Below, one piece after another: positions 8,967 to 17,911 of a stretch of DNA of 64,000 nt; within the stretch, counting starts at the first letter, position 1; the number at the start of each line of letters is the position of its first letter. The position numbers and the translations under genes were made by a program. The notes under the pieces were generated by a model. That model did no database searches. It had not been told where the DNA came from and saw only the letters and a list, made by a program, of their open reading frames with translations. The DNA comes from Streptomyces fodineus (GTDB taxonomy: Bacteria > Actinomycetota > Actinomycetes > Streptomycetales > Streptomycetaceae): contig NZ_CP017248.1 in NCBI RefSeq assembly GCF_001735805.1, forward strand, positions 3,286,001 through 3,350,000. The letters run 5' to 3'.

Positions 8967-9165
8967 TCGCTCTTTATGACCGTTTTATCTAGGGCTTACA
9001 AGAGCGTCACGGCCAGGTTTCCACTGTTTGGAAGTCCCCAGGTCCACGTGCTGGAATGCCTGAACTGCCCAATAGTCAAAGACGTACTCACTAGTCGATG
9101 ACGAACCGGGCTCTGAGAGACTGCGGCACGACGTAGGTGCCGACCGCCGAGAGGTTGTTGGTCGA

Positions 9166-12100
9166 GTGAGGCGAAGCAAGAACGGTCCCGAGCCGTCGGC
9201 ACGGGGCAACTTCACCCCGCCGCCGCGCGCTGCGGCGCCCACCCCCGTACCCGGCGGAGAGCCGACGGCCACGCCCGCGCCGAGCGGCGGCCGCTTCTCG
9301 CCGCGCAACTGGCGCGTGCCGACCAGACTGAACGCGATCCTGCTCATACCCGTGGCGGTCGGCCTCGTCATGGGCGGCTTCCAGGTGAAGAACTCGATCG
9401 ACACCTGGCAGCAGGCCCGTGACGCCGAGAACACCGCGCGCCTGGTGCGGGCCTCCCTGTCGTACGCCGACGCCCTCTACAACGAGCGTGACGTCACCGC
9501 CGCTCCCCTGTTGAAGGGCAAGCTGGAGACCGCCCAGGACAAGCAGACCGTCGCCGCGGCCCGCAACGCCACCGACCACGCCGCGGACGACTTCGACGCC
9601 GCCGCGAAGAACATGCCGAACAAGTCCGGCCTGGAGCGCCGGCTGAAGCTGTTCCGCGAGAGCGAACCCTTCCTGCAGACGCTGCGTGCCGCCGCGTACA
9701 CCCCCAAGTTCACGGGTGTGCAGACCGAGGAGGGCTACGTCAAGGTCGCCCACCCGCTGATGGAGTTCGCCAACGAGCTGGGCCTGGGCACCGGCAACAT
9801 CACCTCCTACGGCCGTACCGTCTACGCCATCTCGCTCACCAAGGCGGCGCTGTCGCTGGAGCGCTCGATCGGCATGCACATGCTGGTCAAGCCGGGTCCG
9901 GACGCCCCCAACCTGGCGAGCCAGCGCGTCGCCCTCTCCTCCTACGCCTATCTGGAGGGCATCGCCGTCGAGGAGTACCTCGGCGGCGGCACCCAGGCCG
10001 ACGCGGACAAGCTGGACGCGGAGAAGAGGGACATCCAGACCAAGGCCGCGGCCATGGTCCAGGAGGCCAAGGCCAAGAACCCGAACTACGTCGCCCCGCC
10101 GTCCGACCCGCAGAAGATGGTCACGGCGCTCGCCACGCTGGACTCCCCGGACACGGCCGCGCGTCAGCAGCTCGCGCTCAAGGGCGTCACCGCCGAGAAC
10201 TGGTGGGCGGTCAACACCCTCAAGTTCAACGCGTACCGCCAGATCGAGTCGGACATGGCCGACAAGGCGGTGAACGAGGCCTCCGGCATCGCCGACGACG
10301 CCAAGAGCTCCGCGATCACCACGGGCGCCGTGGTCGTGATCGCCCTGCTCGCCGCGTTCATCCTGGCCGGTCTGGTGGCCCGCCAGATGAGCCGCGCGAT
10401 GCGCCAGCTGCGCAACGCCGCCTTCGGCATCGCCGAGCAGCGGCTGCCGATGCTGGTCGACCAGCTCTCGCGCACCGACCCCGGCCGCGTCGACACCCGG
10501 GTCGCGCCGATCCCGATCACCACCAAGGACGAGATCGGCGAGGTCGCCCGCGCCTTCGACCAGGTCCACCGCGAGGCGGTCCGGCTCGCCTCCGAGCAGG
10601 CCCTGCTGCGGGGCAACATCAACGCGATCTTCACCAACCTCTCGCGCCGCAACCAGTCGCTGATCGAGGGCCAGCTGACCCTGATCACCGACCTGGAGAA
10701 CAACGAGGCCGACCCGGACCAGCTGGAGAACCTCTTCCGGCTGGACCACCTGGCCACCCGTATGCGCCGCAACGGCGAGAACCTCCTGGTCCTCGCGGGC
10801 GAGGAGCCCGGCCGCCGCTGGGACCAGCCGGTCCCGCTGGTCGACGTGCTGCGCGCCGCCTCCTCCGAGGTGGAGCAGTACGAGCGCATCGAGCTGTCCG
10901 GCGTCCCCGAGGCCGAGATCCACGGCCGCGCGGTCACCGACCTCGTGCACCTGCTCGCCGAGCTGCTGGAGAACGCCACCACGTTCTCCTCCCCGCAGAC
11001 CAAGGTCCGCGTCACCGCGACCCGTCTCCCCGACGGCCGCATCATGATCGAGATCCACGACAAGGGCATCGGCCTGACCGCCGAGGACTTCGCGGACATC
11101 AACCACAAGCTGGCCAACCCGCCGACCGTGGACGCCGCGATCTCCCAGCGCATGGGCCTGTTCGTGGTCGGCCGGCTGTCCGACCGGCACGGCATCCGCG
11201 TCCAGCTGCGCCCCTCGGGCGAGCAGGCCGGTACGACCTCCCTGGTCATGCTGCCCGACGCGATCACGCACGGCGGTGGCGGCGAGACCCCGCTGGACCG
11301 CGAGGAGTTCACGGTCTCGCAGATCATCCCGGAGCAGCAGTTCCAGGGCGAGAACTTCACCCAGGCGCAGCCCATGCGCACCGCCGCCGAACTGGGCTTC
11401 GACGACAGCCGGTACGTGGACGTCCCCGACGACATCCGCGAGCTGGACCCGGTCGGCCGCTCCCTGATGCGCGAGGAGCGCCGGGCGGCCCTGGAGGCGC
11501 AGACGCACGGGCAGCAGCCCGCGGAGATGCAGGCGGAGGCCACCGAGGCCCCGGCGTACGAGGACCCGCTGTTCGACCGGCCGCAGGGCGCCTACCAGGA
11601 GCAGCAGCCGGCGTACGAGGAGCAGCAGGCCGCGTACCGGGAGCCGTACCAGGAGACCTACGCGGAGCCGCACTCCGCGTCCCAGGCTTCGCCGTACGAG
11701 GAGCAGTACTACACGCCGAACGGCGAGCTGCCGCAGACCGACCGTTTCTCCGCGAACGGCGGTTACCCGGACCCCGCGTACGCGGAGCCGGCGCCGAGCC
11801 CGTCGTACCAGGACGACTGGCCCCAGCAGAACAGCTACACGAACGGCTATCCGGACCAGTACGCTCCGGAAACGGAATCCTCGCAGGCCGCTGACGTAAG
11901 TGAGCGGAACCGCGTAGGCTTCGACCGTCCGGGACCGGCCTCTCCCGCCGCCCACGAGCTGACCGACGCCGGGCTGCCCCGCCGCGGATCCGTCGCGAGC
12001 GGTTCCAACGGCTCGGGTACCGCGGCAGGCGCGGCGCGCGCGCAGCAGGAGGCGCCGGCACCGGGCAACGCACCGGGGGCGGGCGACAACAGCACCTGGC

Positions 12101-12384
12101 GTTCGCAGAACGACGAGCGCTGGCAGCAGGCGTCGCAGCTCCGCAAGCCCAAGGCAGGCGGGGTCACCTCCTCGGGCCTGCCGCGGCGGGTGCCCAAGGC
12201 CAATCTGGTCTCGGGTGCCGCCGAAACCACCCCCCAGGGGGGCCCACAGGTCTCCCGTGCTCCGGAGGACGTCCGGGGCAGGCTGAGCAACCTGCGTCGG
12301 GGCGTCCAGCGCGGACGCAACGCAGGCAGTGAAACGAACGGCCAGGGCTTCGGTCCTGACAGCACCTACAACCAGGAGCGTTAG
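9166..12384 (+). CDS. cvnA: Conservon 2 membrane sensor ATPase (CvnA)
   Basis: Second CvnA, 1072 residues, with the same architecture: membrane helix at about 54-75, an extracellular helical sensor, second helix at about 382-405, HAMP, HATPase_c with ELLENA (about 598), DKGIGL and RMGLFVVGRL, and no dimerisation histidine motif. The sensor region differs strongly from that of conservon 1 while the HAMP-ATPase part is very similar, so the two probably sense different signals and use similar outputs. The C-terminal tail here is Tyr/Glu/Gln-rich, not Gly-rich, but ends in the same conserved blocks (SGLPRRVPKANLVSG, RAPEDVRGRL). GTG 9166 is preceded by GAGAGGTTG as in the first copy. Confidence 0.92.
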   Translation: MRRSKNGPEPSARGNFTPPPRAAAPTPVPGGEPTATPAPSGGRFSPRNWRVPTRLNAILLIPVAVGLVMGGFQVKNSIDTWQQARDAENTARLVRASLSYADALYNERDVTAAPLLKGKLETAQDKQTVAAARNATDHAADDFDAAAKNMPNKSGLERRLKLFRESEPFLQTLRAAAYTPKFTGVQTEEGYVKVAHPLMEFANELGLGTGNITSYGRTVYAISLTKAALSLERSIGMHMLVKPGPDAPNLASQRVALSSYAYLEGIAVEEYLGGGTQADADKLDAEKRDIQTKAAAMVQEAKAKNPNYVAPPSDPQKMVTALATLDSPDTAARQQLALKGVTAENWWAVNTLKFNAYRQIESDMADKAVNEASGIADDAKSSAITTGAVVVIALLAAFILAGLVARQMSRAMRQLRNAAFGIAEQRLPMLVDQLSRTDPGRVDTRVAPIPITTKDEIGEVARAFDQVHREAVRLASEQALLRGNINAIFTNLSRRNQSLIEGQLTLITDLENNEADPDQLENLFRLDHLATRMRRNGENLLVLAGEEPGRRWDQPVPLVDVLRAASSEVEQYERIELSGVPEAEIHGRAVTDLVHLLAELLENATTFSSPQTKVRVTATRLPDGRIMIEIHDKGIGLTAEDFADINHKLANPPTVDAAISQRMGLFVVGRLSDRHGIRVQLRPSGEQAGTTSLVMLPDAITHGGGGETPLDREEFTVSQIIPEQQFQGENFTQAQPMRTAAELGFDDSRYVDVPDDIRELDPVGRSLMREERRAALEAQTHGQQPAEMQAEATEAPAYEDPLFDRPQGAYQEQQPAYEEQQAAYREPYQETYAEPHSASQASPYEEQYYTPNGELPQTDRFSANGGYPDPAYAEPAPSPSYQDDWPQQNSYTNGYPDQYAPETESSQAADVSERNRVGFDRPGPASPAAHELTDAGLPRRGSVASGSNGSGTAAGAARAQQEAPAPGNAPGAGDNSTWRSQNDERWQQASQLRKPKAGGVTSSGLPRRVPKANLVSGAAETTPQGGPQVSRAPEDVRGRLSNLRRGVQRGRNAGSETNGQGFGPDSTYNQER

Positions 12385-12385
12385 T

Positions 12386-12808
12386 GTGAGCCCGATGAGC
12401 CAGGCGGCACAGAACCTGAACTGGTTGATCACCAACTTCGTGGACAACACCCCGGGGGTGTCCCACACGGTGGTGGTCTCCGCCGACGGACTCCTTCTGG
12501 CGATGTCCGAAGGCTTTCCCCGCGACCGCGCCGACCAGCTCGCGGCCGTCGCCTCCGGTCTGACGTCTCTGACGGCAGGCGCCTCCCGGATCTTCGAGGG
12601 GGGCAGCGTGAATCAGACGGTTGTGGAGATGGAGCGGGGATTCCTCTTCATCATGTCCATCTCCGACGGTTCGTCGCTCGCGGTCCTGGCCCACCCGGAA
12701 GCGGACATCGGCCTCATCGGGTACGAGATGGCCCTTCTGGTGGACCGCGCGGGCACGGTCCTGACCCCGGATCTCCGTGCGGAGCTCCAGGGGAGCCTTC
12801 TCAACTAG
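12386..12808 (+). CDS. cvnB: Conservon 2 roadblock/LC7 protein (CvnB)
   Basis: A 140-residue roadblock/LC7 protein, nearly identical to the first CvnB; the differences are conservative and concentrated in the region after FEGG and near the C-terminus. GTG 12386 lies one base after the cvnA stop, with AGGAG inside the end of cvnA. The ATG nine bases downstream is the alternative. The high similarity of the two CvnB proteins makes cross-talk between the two systems plausible. Confidence 0.93.
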   Translation: MSPMSQAAQNLNWLITNFVDNTPGVSHTVVVSADGLLLAMSEGFPRDRADQLAAVASGLTSLTAGASRIFEGGSVNQTVVEMERGFLFIMSISDGSSLAVLAHPEADIGLIGYEMALLVDRAGTVLTPDLRAELQGSLLN

Positions 12809-12903
12809 GAATCGGACGGTGCGTATTCGCGTCCCGGGGCCGTAAGGTTTCGGGACGCGGCTCCACAGGGATGGGCGCCCCGGCGCAGTCGGAGGAGGAG
12901 AAA

Positions 12904-13470
12904 GTGGCAACACCCCCAGGCGGTTCGTCTTCGGGCAACTGGTCGTACGGCCCTGCCCAGGGCCAGGGCGACGGTTCAGCGAACCGGTACAACTTCCCCT
13001 CCGCCCCGAGCCACCGGCAGCCGTACGGACCGGGCCCCGGCCCGTCGCCGTACGACCAGCCGCCGTCCCCGCGCATCCAGCCGGTACAGCCGCAGCGCCG
13101 CCCCGAGCCGGCGCCGGCGTCGGCATCCAACAATCCCCTGGTGCGTCCGTACGCCATGACCGGCGGCCGGACCCGCCCGCGCTACCAGCTCGCCATCGAG
13201 GCACTGGTGCACACCACCGCCGCTCCGCACCAGATGCAGGGCCAGCTGCCCGAGCATCAGCGGATCTGCAACCTGTGCCGGGAGATCAAGTCGGTGGCGG
13301 AAATCTCCGCGCTGCTGACGATCCCCCTCGGCGTGGCCAGGATTCTCGTCGCCGACTTGGCGGAGGCGGGCCTGGTCGCCATCCATCAGCCCGGCGGCGA
13401 CGAGAACGCCGGTGGCCAGCCAGACGTGACACTGCTCGAAAGGGTGCTCAGTGGACTTCGCAAGCTCTAG
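12904..13470 (+). CDS. cvnC: Conservon 2 DUF742 protein (CvnC)
   Basis: DUF742 protein of 188 residues. Compared with the first copy it has a longer Gly/Pro/Ser/Gln-rich N-terminal extension (about 75 residues) before LVRPYAMTGGRTRPRY. The remainder follows the family to the terminal VTLLERVLSGLRKL. I chose GTG 12904 because GGAGGAGGAG immediately precedes it; an upstream in-frame ATG at 12871 lacks a site. Its end overlaps cvnD by 20 bases. The extension may bind the low-complexity tail of its CvnA; this is inference. Confidence 0.9.
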   Translation: MATPPGGSSSGNWSYGPAQGQGDGSANRYNFPSAPSHRQPYGPGPGPSPYDQPPSPRIQPVQPQRRPEPAPASASNNPLVRPYAMTGGRTRPRYQLAIEALVHTTAAPHQMQGQLPEHQRICNLCREIKSVAEISALLTIPLGVARILVADLAEAGLVAIHQPGGDENAGGQPDVTLLERVLSGLRKL

Positions 13471-14032
13471 CGGCGGTCCTTCCCGCTCCACCACCTCCGC
13501 GAAGATCGTGGTGGCGGGCGGCTTCGGCGTGGGCAAGACCACGTTCGTCGGCGCCGTCTCGGAGATCAACCCGCTGCGCACAGAGGCCGTGATGACGTCC
13601 GCTTCGGCCGGCATCGACGACCTCACCCACACCGGAGACAAGACGACGACCACCGTCGCCATGGACTTCGGCCGTATCACCCTGGACCAGGACCTGATCC
13701 TGTACCTGTTCGGCACCCCCGGCCAGGACCGCTTCTGGTTCATGTGGGACGACCTGGTGCGCGGCGCAATCGGCGCGGTGGTGCTCGTGGACACCCGGCG
13801 CCTCGCCGACTGCTTCCCGGCCGTCGACTACTTCGAGAACTCGGGCCTGCCGTTCGTCATCGCCCTCAACGGCTTCGACGGCAACCAGCCGTACAACCCG
13901 GACGAGGTCCGCGAGGCGCTGCAGATCGGGCCGGACACCCCGATCATCACGACCGACGCCCGGCACCGCGCCGACGCCAAGAGCGCGCTGATCACGCTGG
14001 TCGAGCACGCCCTGATGGCACGGCTGCGGTAG
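13451..14032 (+). CDS. cvnD: Conservon 2 small GTPase (CvnD)
   Basis: Ras-like GTPase of 193 residues with GGFGVGKTT, FGTPGQDRFWF and NGFD. Compared with the first CvnD it differs in the extreme N-terminus and in a stretch around NGFDGNQPYNPDEV; much of the rest is identical even at the DNA level. GTG 13451 overlaps cvnC by 20 bases, exactly as in conservon 1. It is followed by a strong terminator that closes the operon. Confidence 0.94.
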   Translation: MDFASSSGGPSRSTTSAKIVVAGGFGVGKTTFVGAVSEINPLRTEAVMTSASAGIDDLTHTGDKTTTTVAMDFGRITLDQDLILYLFGTPGQDRFWFMWDDLVRGAIGAVVLVDTRRLADCFPAVDYFENSGLPFVIALNGFDGNQPYNPDEVREALQIGPDTPIITTDARHRADAKSALITLVEHALMARLR

Positions 14033-14050
14033 CCGATCGTTCGTGAAGCA

Positions 14051-14082
14051 ACCCCGCGCCCCTGAAGGGGCGCGGGGTTTTT
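14051..14082 (+). terminator. Rho-independent terminator after conservon 2
   Basis: Perfect 12-bp stem ACCCCGCGCCCC / GGGGCGCGGGGT with a TGAA loop, followed by four more T residues. Positions 14051-14078 form the hairpin. Confidence 0.9.
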
Positions 14083-14104
14083 CGTCGGTGTGTGCGCACA
14101 ACGT

Positions 14105-14137
14105 TGAAGGGCCCCTCCACAGCGGAGGGGCCCTTCA
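14105..14137 (-). terminator. Terminator after accB-accE
   Basis: Perfect 14-bp stem TGAAGGGCCCCTCC / GGAGGGGCCCTTCA with a 5-nt loop, 21 bases beyond the accE stop. It can act in both directions. Confidence 0.85.
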
Positions 14138-14157
14138 AAGCCTACGAGCGGCGCAGC

Positions 14158-14349
14158 CTAGCCGTGCCAGCTGTGCGGGGCGCGGAAGCCGCCCTCTCGT
14201 TCCAGGCGGCGCCAGGCGGCCTTCCTGCGGGCGCGGTGCGTCGGGGCCGACGGGGTGGCCGCCGCACGTGCCAGGAGGACGGCCGTGATGGCAGCGACCT
14301 CCTCGGGCTCGGCATGGCCCTTCTCGACGCGGATCTCAGCGTTGTCCAT
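14158..14349 (-). CDS. accE: Acyl-CoA carboxylase epsilon subunit
   Basis: A 63-residue protein matching the small epsilon subunits found only in actinobacterial acyl-CoA carboxylases. It starts with an acidic helix carrying EIRVEKGHAEPEEVAAITAV and ends in a basic segment with AWRRLEREGGFRAPHSW. In S. coelicolor the subunit stimulates the AccA-AccB complex. It lies 35 bases after accB on the same strand and is expressed with it. Confidence 0.9.
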   Translation of the reverse strand: MDNAEIRVEKGHAEPEEVAAITAVLLARAAATPSAPTHRARRKAAWRRLEREGGFRAPHSWHG

Positions 14350-14384
14350 GGGTGTCAGTCTCCGTGAGAGAAGTGTCCGCAGGG

Positions 14385-15980
14385 TTACTGCGGAGGGTTG
14401 CCGTGCTTGCGGGAGGGCAGGTCGGCGTGCTTCGACTGGAGCATCGCCAGGGACTTCACCAGGACCTCGCGGGTTTCGGCGGGGTCGATCACGTCGTCCA
14501 CCAGGCCGCGCTCGGCCGCGTAGTAGGGGTGCATCAGCTCGGACTTGTACTCCTTGACCATCCGCGCACGCATGGCCTCGGGGTCCTGCGCCCCGGCGAT
14601 CTGCCGCCGGAAGATGACGTTCGCGGCACCTTCCGCGCCCATCACGGCGATCTCGTTCGTCGGCCAGGCGTAGGTGAGGTCGGCGCCGATCGACTGGGAG
14701 TCCATGACGATGTAGGCACCTCCGTACGCCTTGCGCAGGATCAGCGAAATCCTCGGCACGGTCGCGTTGCAGTAGGCGTACAGCAGCTTCGCGCCGTGGC
14801 GGATGATTCCGCCGTGCTCCTGGTCGACACCGGGGAGGAACCCCGGTACATCCAGGAAGGTGACGATCGGGATATTGAAAGCGTCACACATCTGGACAAA
14901 GCGCGCAGCTTTTTCGCTGGCCTCGATGTCCAGGACGCCCGCGAGGACCTGCGGCTGGTTGGCGATGATGCCGACGACCTGGCCGTCCAGCCGGGCCAGC
15001 GCGCAGATGATGTTCCGCGCCCAGCGCTCGTGGACCTCCAGGTAGTCGCCGTCGTCGACGATCTCCTCGATGACCTTGGCCATGTCGTACGGCCGGTTGC
15101 CGTCGGCCGGGACCAGGTCCAGCAGCGCGTCGCCACGGCGGTCGGCGGGGTCGGACGAGTCCACCCGGGGCGGGTTCTCGCGGTTGTTCTGCGGGAGGAG
15201 CGACAGCAGGTACCGCACCTCGGCGATGCAGGTCTCCTCGTCGTCGTAGGCGAAGTGGCACACGCCGGAGGTCTCGGCGTGGACGTCCGCGCCGCCCAGG
15301 CCGTTCTGGGTGATCTCCTCACCCGTGACCGCCTTGACCACGTCCGGGCCCGTGATGAACATCTGCGAGGTCTCACGGACCATGAACACGAAGTCGGTCA
15401 GGGCCGGCGAGTACGCCGCACCGCCCGCGCACGGGCCCAGCATCACCGAGATCTGCGGGATCACACCCGAGGCCTTGGTGTTGCGCTGGAAGATGCCGCC
15501 ATAGCCGGCGAGGGCCGAGACACCCTCCTGGATGCGGGCGCCCGCGCCGTCGTTCAGGGAGACCAGCGGCGCGCCCGCCGCGATGGCCATGTCCATGATC
15601 TTGTGGATCTTGGTGGCGTGGGCCTCGCCCAGCGCGCCGCCGAAGATCCGGAAGTCGTGCGCGTACACGAAGACCGTACGGCCCTCGACCGTGCCCCAGC
15701 CGGTGATGACACCGTCGGTGTACGGCTTCTTCGCCTCCAGGCCGAAGCCCTGCGCACGGTGCCGGCGCAGCTGCTCGACCTCCTGGAAGGACCCCGGGTC
15801 CAGGAGCAGCTCGATCCGCTCCCGCGCCGTCAGCTTGCCCTTGGCGTGCTGCGCCTCGGTCGCCTTCTCGCTGGGGCCCGCCATGGCCTGGGCACGAATC
15901 TCGTGCAGCTCGGCGACCCGTCCGCGCGCGTCCGTCGGCTCGCCGGTCGGCTCACCCGTCGTCTCTTCCAAAACGGTCAT
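14385..15980 (-). CDS. accB: Acyl-CoA carboxylase carboxyltransferase beta subunit
   Basis: Carboxyltransferase of 531 residues that moves the carboxyl group from biotin to acyl-CoA, giving malonyl- or methylmalonyl-CoA for fatty acid and polyketide synthesis. Both crotonase-like halves are present, with oxyanion-hole glycines in GAGARIQEG and RKAYGGAY. Residue I424, directly after GGAY, corresponds to I420 of S. coelicolor AccB; studies of AccB and PccB identified this site (Ile versus Asp) as deciding acetyl- versus propionyl-CoA preference, so the enzyme should accept acetyl-CoA. The offset of four fits the duplicated GEPT near the N-terminus. The biotinylated alpha subunit is encoded elsewhere. 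Confidence 0.95.
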   Translation of the reverse strand: MTVLEETTGEPTGEPTDARGRVAELHEIRAQAMAGPSEKATEAQHAKGKLTARERIELLLDPGSFQEVEQLRRHRAQGFGLEAKKPYTDGVITGWGTVEGRTVFVYAHDFRIFGGALGEAHATKIHKIMDMAIAAGAPLVSLNDGAGARIQEGVSALAGYGGIFQRNTKASGVIPQISVMLGPCAGGAAYSPALTDFVFMVRETSQMFITGPDVVKAVTGEEITQNGLGGADVHAETSGVCHFAYDDEETCIAEVRYLLSLLPQNNRENPPRVDSSDPADRRGDALLDLVPADGNRPYDMAKVIEEIVDDGDYLEVHERWARNIICALARLDGQVVGIIANQPQVLAGVLDIEASEKAARFVQMCDAFNIPIVTFLDVPGFLPGVDQEHGGIIRHGAKLLYAYCNATVPRISLILRKAYGGAYIVMDSQSIGADLTYAWPTNEIAVMGAEGAANVIFRRQIAGAQDPEAMRARMVKEYKSELMHPYYAAERGLVDDVIDPAETREVLVKSLAMLQSKHADLPSRKHGNPPQ

Positions 15981-16889
15981 GTAGCGACCTTACGAAGGAC
16001 ACCAAGGAAAGCGAGCCGTCGACTCCGTACAGTCTCCGGCCCGTTTTCCTGGTACCAGTGAACAGAACCATGGGCGCATGCAGCCGTTCCGACTGCTCAC
16101 AGGGTGTCTGCGTTGTAGGGGGGCCACAAAGACATCACCGGAGGGCCACCCCACATTCATGGCTGGCGCATGCCATCCCCGGGGTGACACGCGGCCCCAG
16201 ACGGCGGTCCCGGACGAGCTCCAGCGGCGCGGCACGCCCGTGCGGGGCGGCTCGCTCACCCGGAGGGTGTCCCTGCGGCCCCGGCGCACCCCGAGCACGC
16301 TCGCGCCCGCCGAGACGCTCGGCTCCCCCACCGTACCGGCCCGCCAGAAGTTCGCGCCCGTCAGGACCGGGGTACGGCGACGGCCTGGCAGGCGGTGTCG
16401 TTGGCGAGTACCGAAAGCCAGTGGGGGCGTACCGCCCGGGCGGCGGTCTCGGCCGCGGATGTCGGACCTGACGCCGGTGCGGTCCTCGTGCAGGGTGCTC
16501 GGCGTCAGGTGATCCCGGCGCCAGACAGACCACGGCGTCATCGAGGAAGAACCCGGTCGGCCCGTCGCCTGGTGGAGACGGTGGTGCCCGGCAGCCGATA
16601 CCGGTCGACGGTCGGCCGGAACCAGTCGTGGTCGTCCGTCAACACCGGTGTGCTGACGTCCCGTTGGATCCGAGCCTTCACCCTCGCGTACACCGCTTGC
16701 GTTCCTCCTCGTCCGCCCCACCCGCGAGCAGCGCGACGGCCGCGATGAGCGCGTGCCCGTGGAAGTGGTCGCTGCGCATGAGGTGTTCGTCGTCGCGCAG
16801 GCAACCCCGGCTGATGGCCCGGCCGTTGACGCCCGGCCGGGCCAGAGGGAGCCGGGGGCCGGTGTCATGCCGCCCTCCCGTGCTTCGGC
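15981..16889. other. Gene-poor, probably decayed region
   Basis: About 900 bp upstream of accB without a convincing intact gene. Several frames overlap on both strands, none with consistent GC3 over its length. The only stretch with gene-like codon use is on the minus strand around 16538-16868 and changes frame (listed separately). The accB promoter should be within about 16000-16130. Confidence 0.5.
16538..16868 (-). pseudogene. Frameshifted remnant of an unidentified gene
   Basis: From about 16825 to 16705 one minus-strand frame reads like a protein (RSDHFHGHALIAAVALLAGG) with G/C-ending codons. From about 16705 to 16538 the good codon use is in another frame (QAVYARVKARIQRDVSTPVL, then DDHDWFRPTVDRYRLPGTTV). 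One extra base near 16703 would join them into one product of about 100 residues. I do not recognise the family. No good start or ribosome site is seen, so I call it a remnant; chance open frames in GC-rich DNA remain possible. Confidence 0.35.
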
Positions 16890-17063
16890 TCAGCAGCCGC
16901 CGCAGTTGTAGACCTGGCGGAACATCGACTCGGCGGTGGCCTGGCTGATCTTGGTGACGGCGAAGGCATCGGTGGCGGTGCCGAGGACGGCGACGCCGGG
17001 GGCGACGACGAGGGTGAGCGCGGTCAGGACGGAACGGAACCGCATGGTTCTGACGAGCTTCAT
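16890..17063 (-). CDS. Short secreted peptide, possibly truncated
   Basis: A 57-residue product with a clear signal peptide: basic start (MKLVRTMRFR), hydrophobic core (SVLTALTLVVAPGVAVLG) and an ATDAFA cleavage site at about 35. The predicted mature part is only about 22 residues, VTKISQATAESMFRQ followed by VYNCGGC at the very end. ATG 17063 has AAAGG five bases upstream. I recall longer Streptomyces secreted proteins that begin in a similar way after the signal peptide, so this may be a copy cut short by a frameshift into the decayed region downstream. The alternative is a genuine exported peptide with one CxxC disulfide. It diverges from the YceI gene. Confidence 0.55.
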   Translation of the reverse strand: MKLVRTMRFRSVLTALTLVVAPGVAVLGTATDAFAVTKISQATAESMFRQVYNCGGC

Positions 17064-17299
17064 GGGGACCTTTCCTGCGGTGGGCCGGGCTTCTGGTGGG
17101 GCGGCTGTGCAGGTGGTGCACGCAGATGGTGCCCGAGGTCTGCGCGCGTCCGCCAGAGCTCGGACGGCGTCACTCTGGGTGATGTCGAAGATACGTTCCG
17201 GATGATGTTGAAAACCGAACCGAATGGGTCTACCTTCGGAACAACGAGTTCGTTTAACGTTCAACAGACATTTTCACAGACACTTTCCTGGAGCACGAC

Positions 17300-17908
17300 A
17301 TGGGCATCTTCAGCCGCAAGGACAGCACCCCCGAGACCACCGCCGCACCGACCGGCGCGGGCCCCGACCTGACCGTGCTGACCGGCGACTACACCATCGA
17401 CCCGGCGCACACCACCATCGGATTCGTGGCGCGCCACGCGATGGTCACCAACGTCAAGGGAGGCTTCCAGGACTTCACCGGCACACTGCACCTGGACGGG
17501 GCGGATCCGGCCAGGTCCACCGCCGCGCTCGACATCACGATGGCGAGCATCGACACCGGCAACAGCGACCGGGACGGCCACCTGAAGTCGTCCGACTTCT
17601 TCAAGATCGACGAGTTCCCCACCATGACCTTCCGCTCCACCAAGGCGGAGGCCCTGGGCGGCGACGACTACCGCATCACCGGCGACCTCTCCCTCCTCGG
17701 CGTGACCAGGCCGATCACCATCGACCTGGAGTTCAACGGCGCCGCGAAGGACCCGTTCGGCAACGAGCGCGTCGGCTTCGAGGGCAAGGCCGAGATCCTG
17801 CGCTCGGAGTGGGGACTGACCTGGAACGCGGCGCTGGAGACCGGTGGAGTGCTCGTCTCCGACAAGATCAAGCTGAACTTCGACATCTCGGCCGTCAAGA
17901 ACGCCTGA
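17300..17908 (+). CDS. YceI-family lipocalin-like protein
   Basis: A 202-residue YceI-domain protein. The fold signature is visible as GDYTIDPAHTTIGFVARHAM, the FTGTLHL strand, SIDTGNSDRDGHLKSSDFF and the LLGVTRPITIDLEF block. YceI proteins form a beta-barrel that binds long isoprenoid-type lipids. Unlike the E. coli protein, this one has no signal peptide (N-terminus MGIFSRKDSTPE), so it should be cytoplasmic, as is usual in actinobacteria. ATG 17300 has GGAG upstream. It diverges from the secreted-peptide gene; the shared region has AACGA/TCGTT and nearby AT-rich repeats that could be a regulator site, but I cannot name one. Confidence 0.92.
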   Translation: MGIFSRKDSTPETTAAPTGAGPDLTVLTGDYTIDPAHTTIGFVARHAMVTNVKGGFQDFTGTLHLDGADPARSTAALDITMASIDTGNSDRDGHLKSSDFFKIDEFPTMTFRSTKAEALGGDDYRITGDLSLLGVTRPITIDLEFNGAAKDPFGNERVGFEGKAEILRSEWGLTWNAALETGGVLVSDKIKLNFDISAVKNA

Positions 17909-17911
17909 GCC

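Larger units (their letters stand above)
8776..9165. other. Intergenic region between the two conservons
   Basis: This 390-bp region has a 12-bp hairpin just after cvnD (8830-8868), a second short hairpin (8947-8966), and then an AT-richer stretch (8970-9110) that probably contains the promoter of the second conservon. The possible frame at 8850-9101 has poor codon use and no homology that I can see, so I treat it as non-coding. Confidence 0.5.

Noticed and set aside
8850..9101. Possible 83-residue plus-strand gene between the conservons
   Set aside because: Poor third-position GC, no ribosome site and a hairpin inside; more likely promoter and terminator DNA.
9091..12468. Long minus-strand open frame opposite conservon 2
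   Set aside because: Same reason: mirror of cvnA with no recognisable motif.
17064..17299. Operator for a named regulator between the secreted peptide and YceI genes
   Set aside because: Only short AACGA/TCGTT and GTTGAA/TTCAAC repeats are seen; not enough for a site call.
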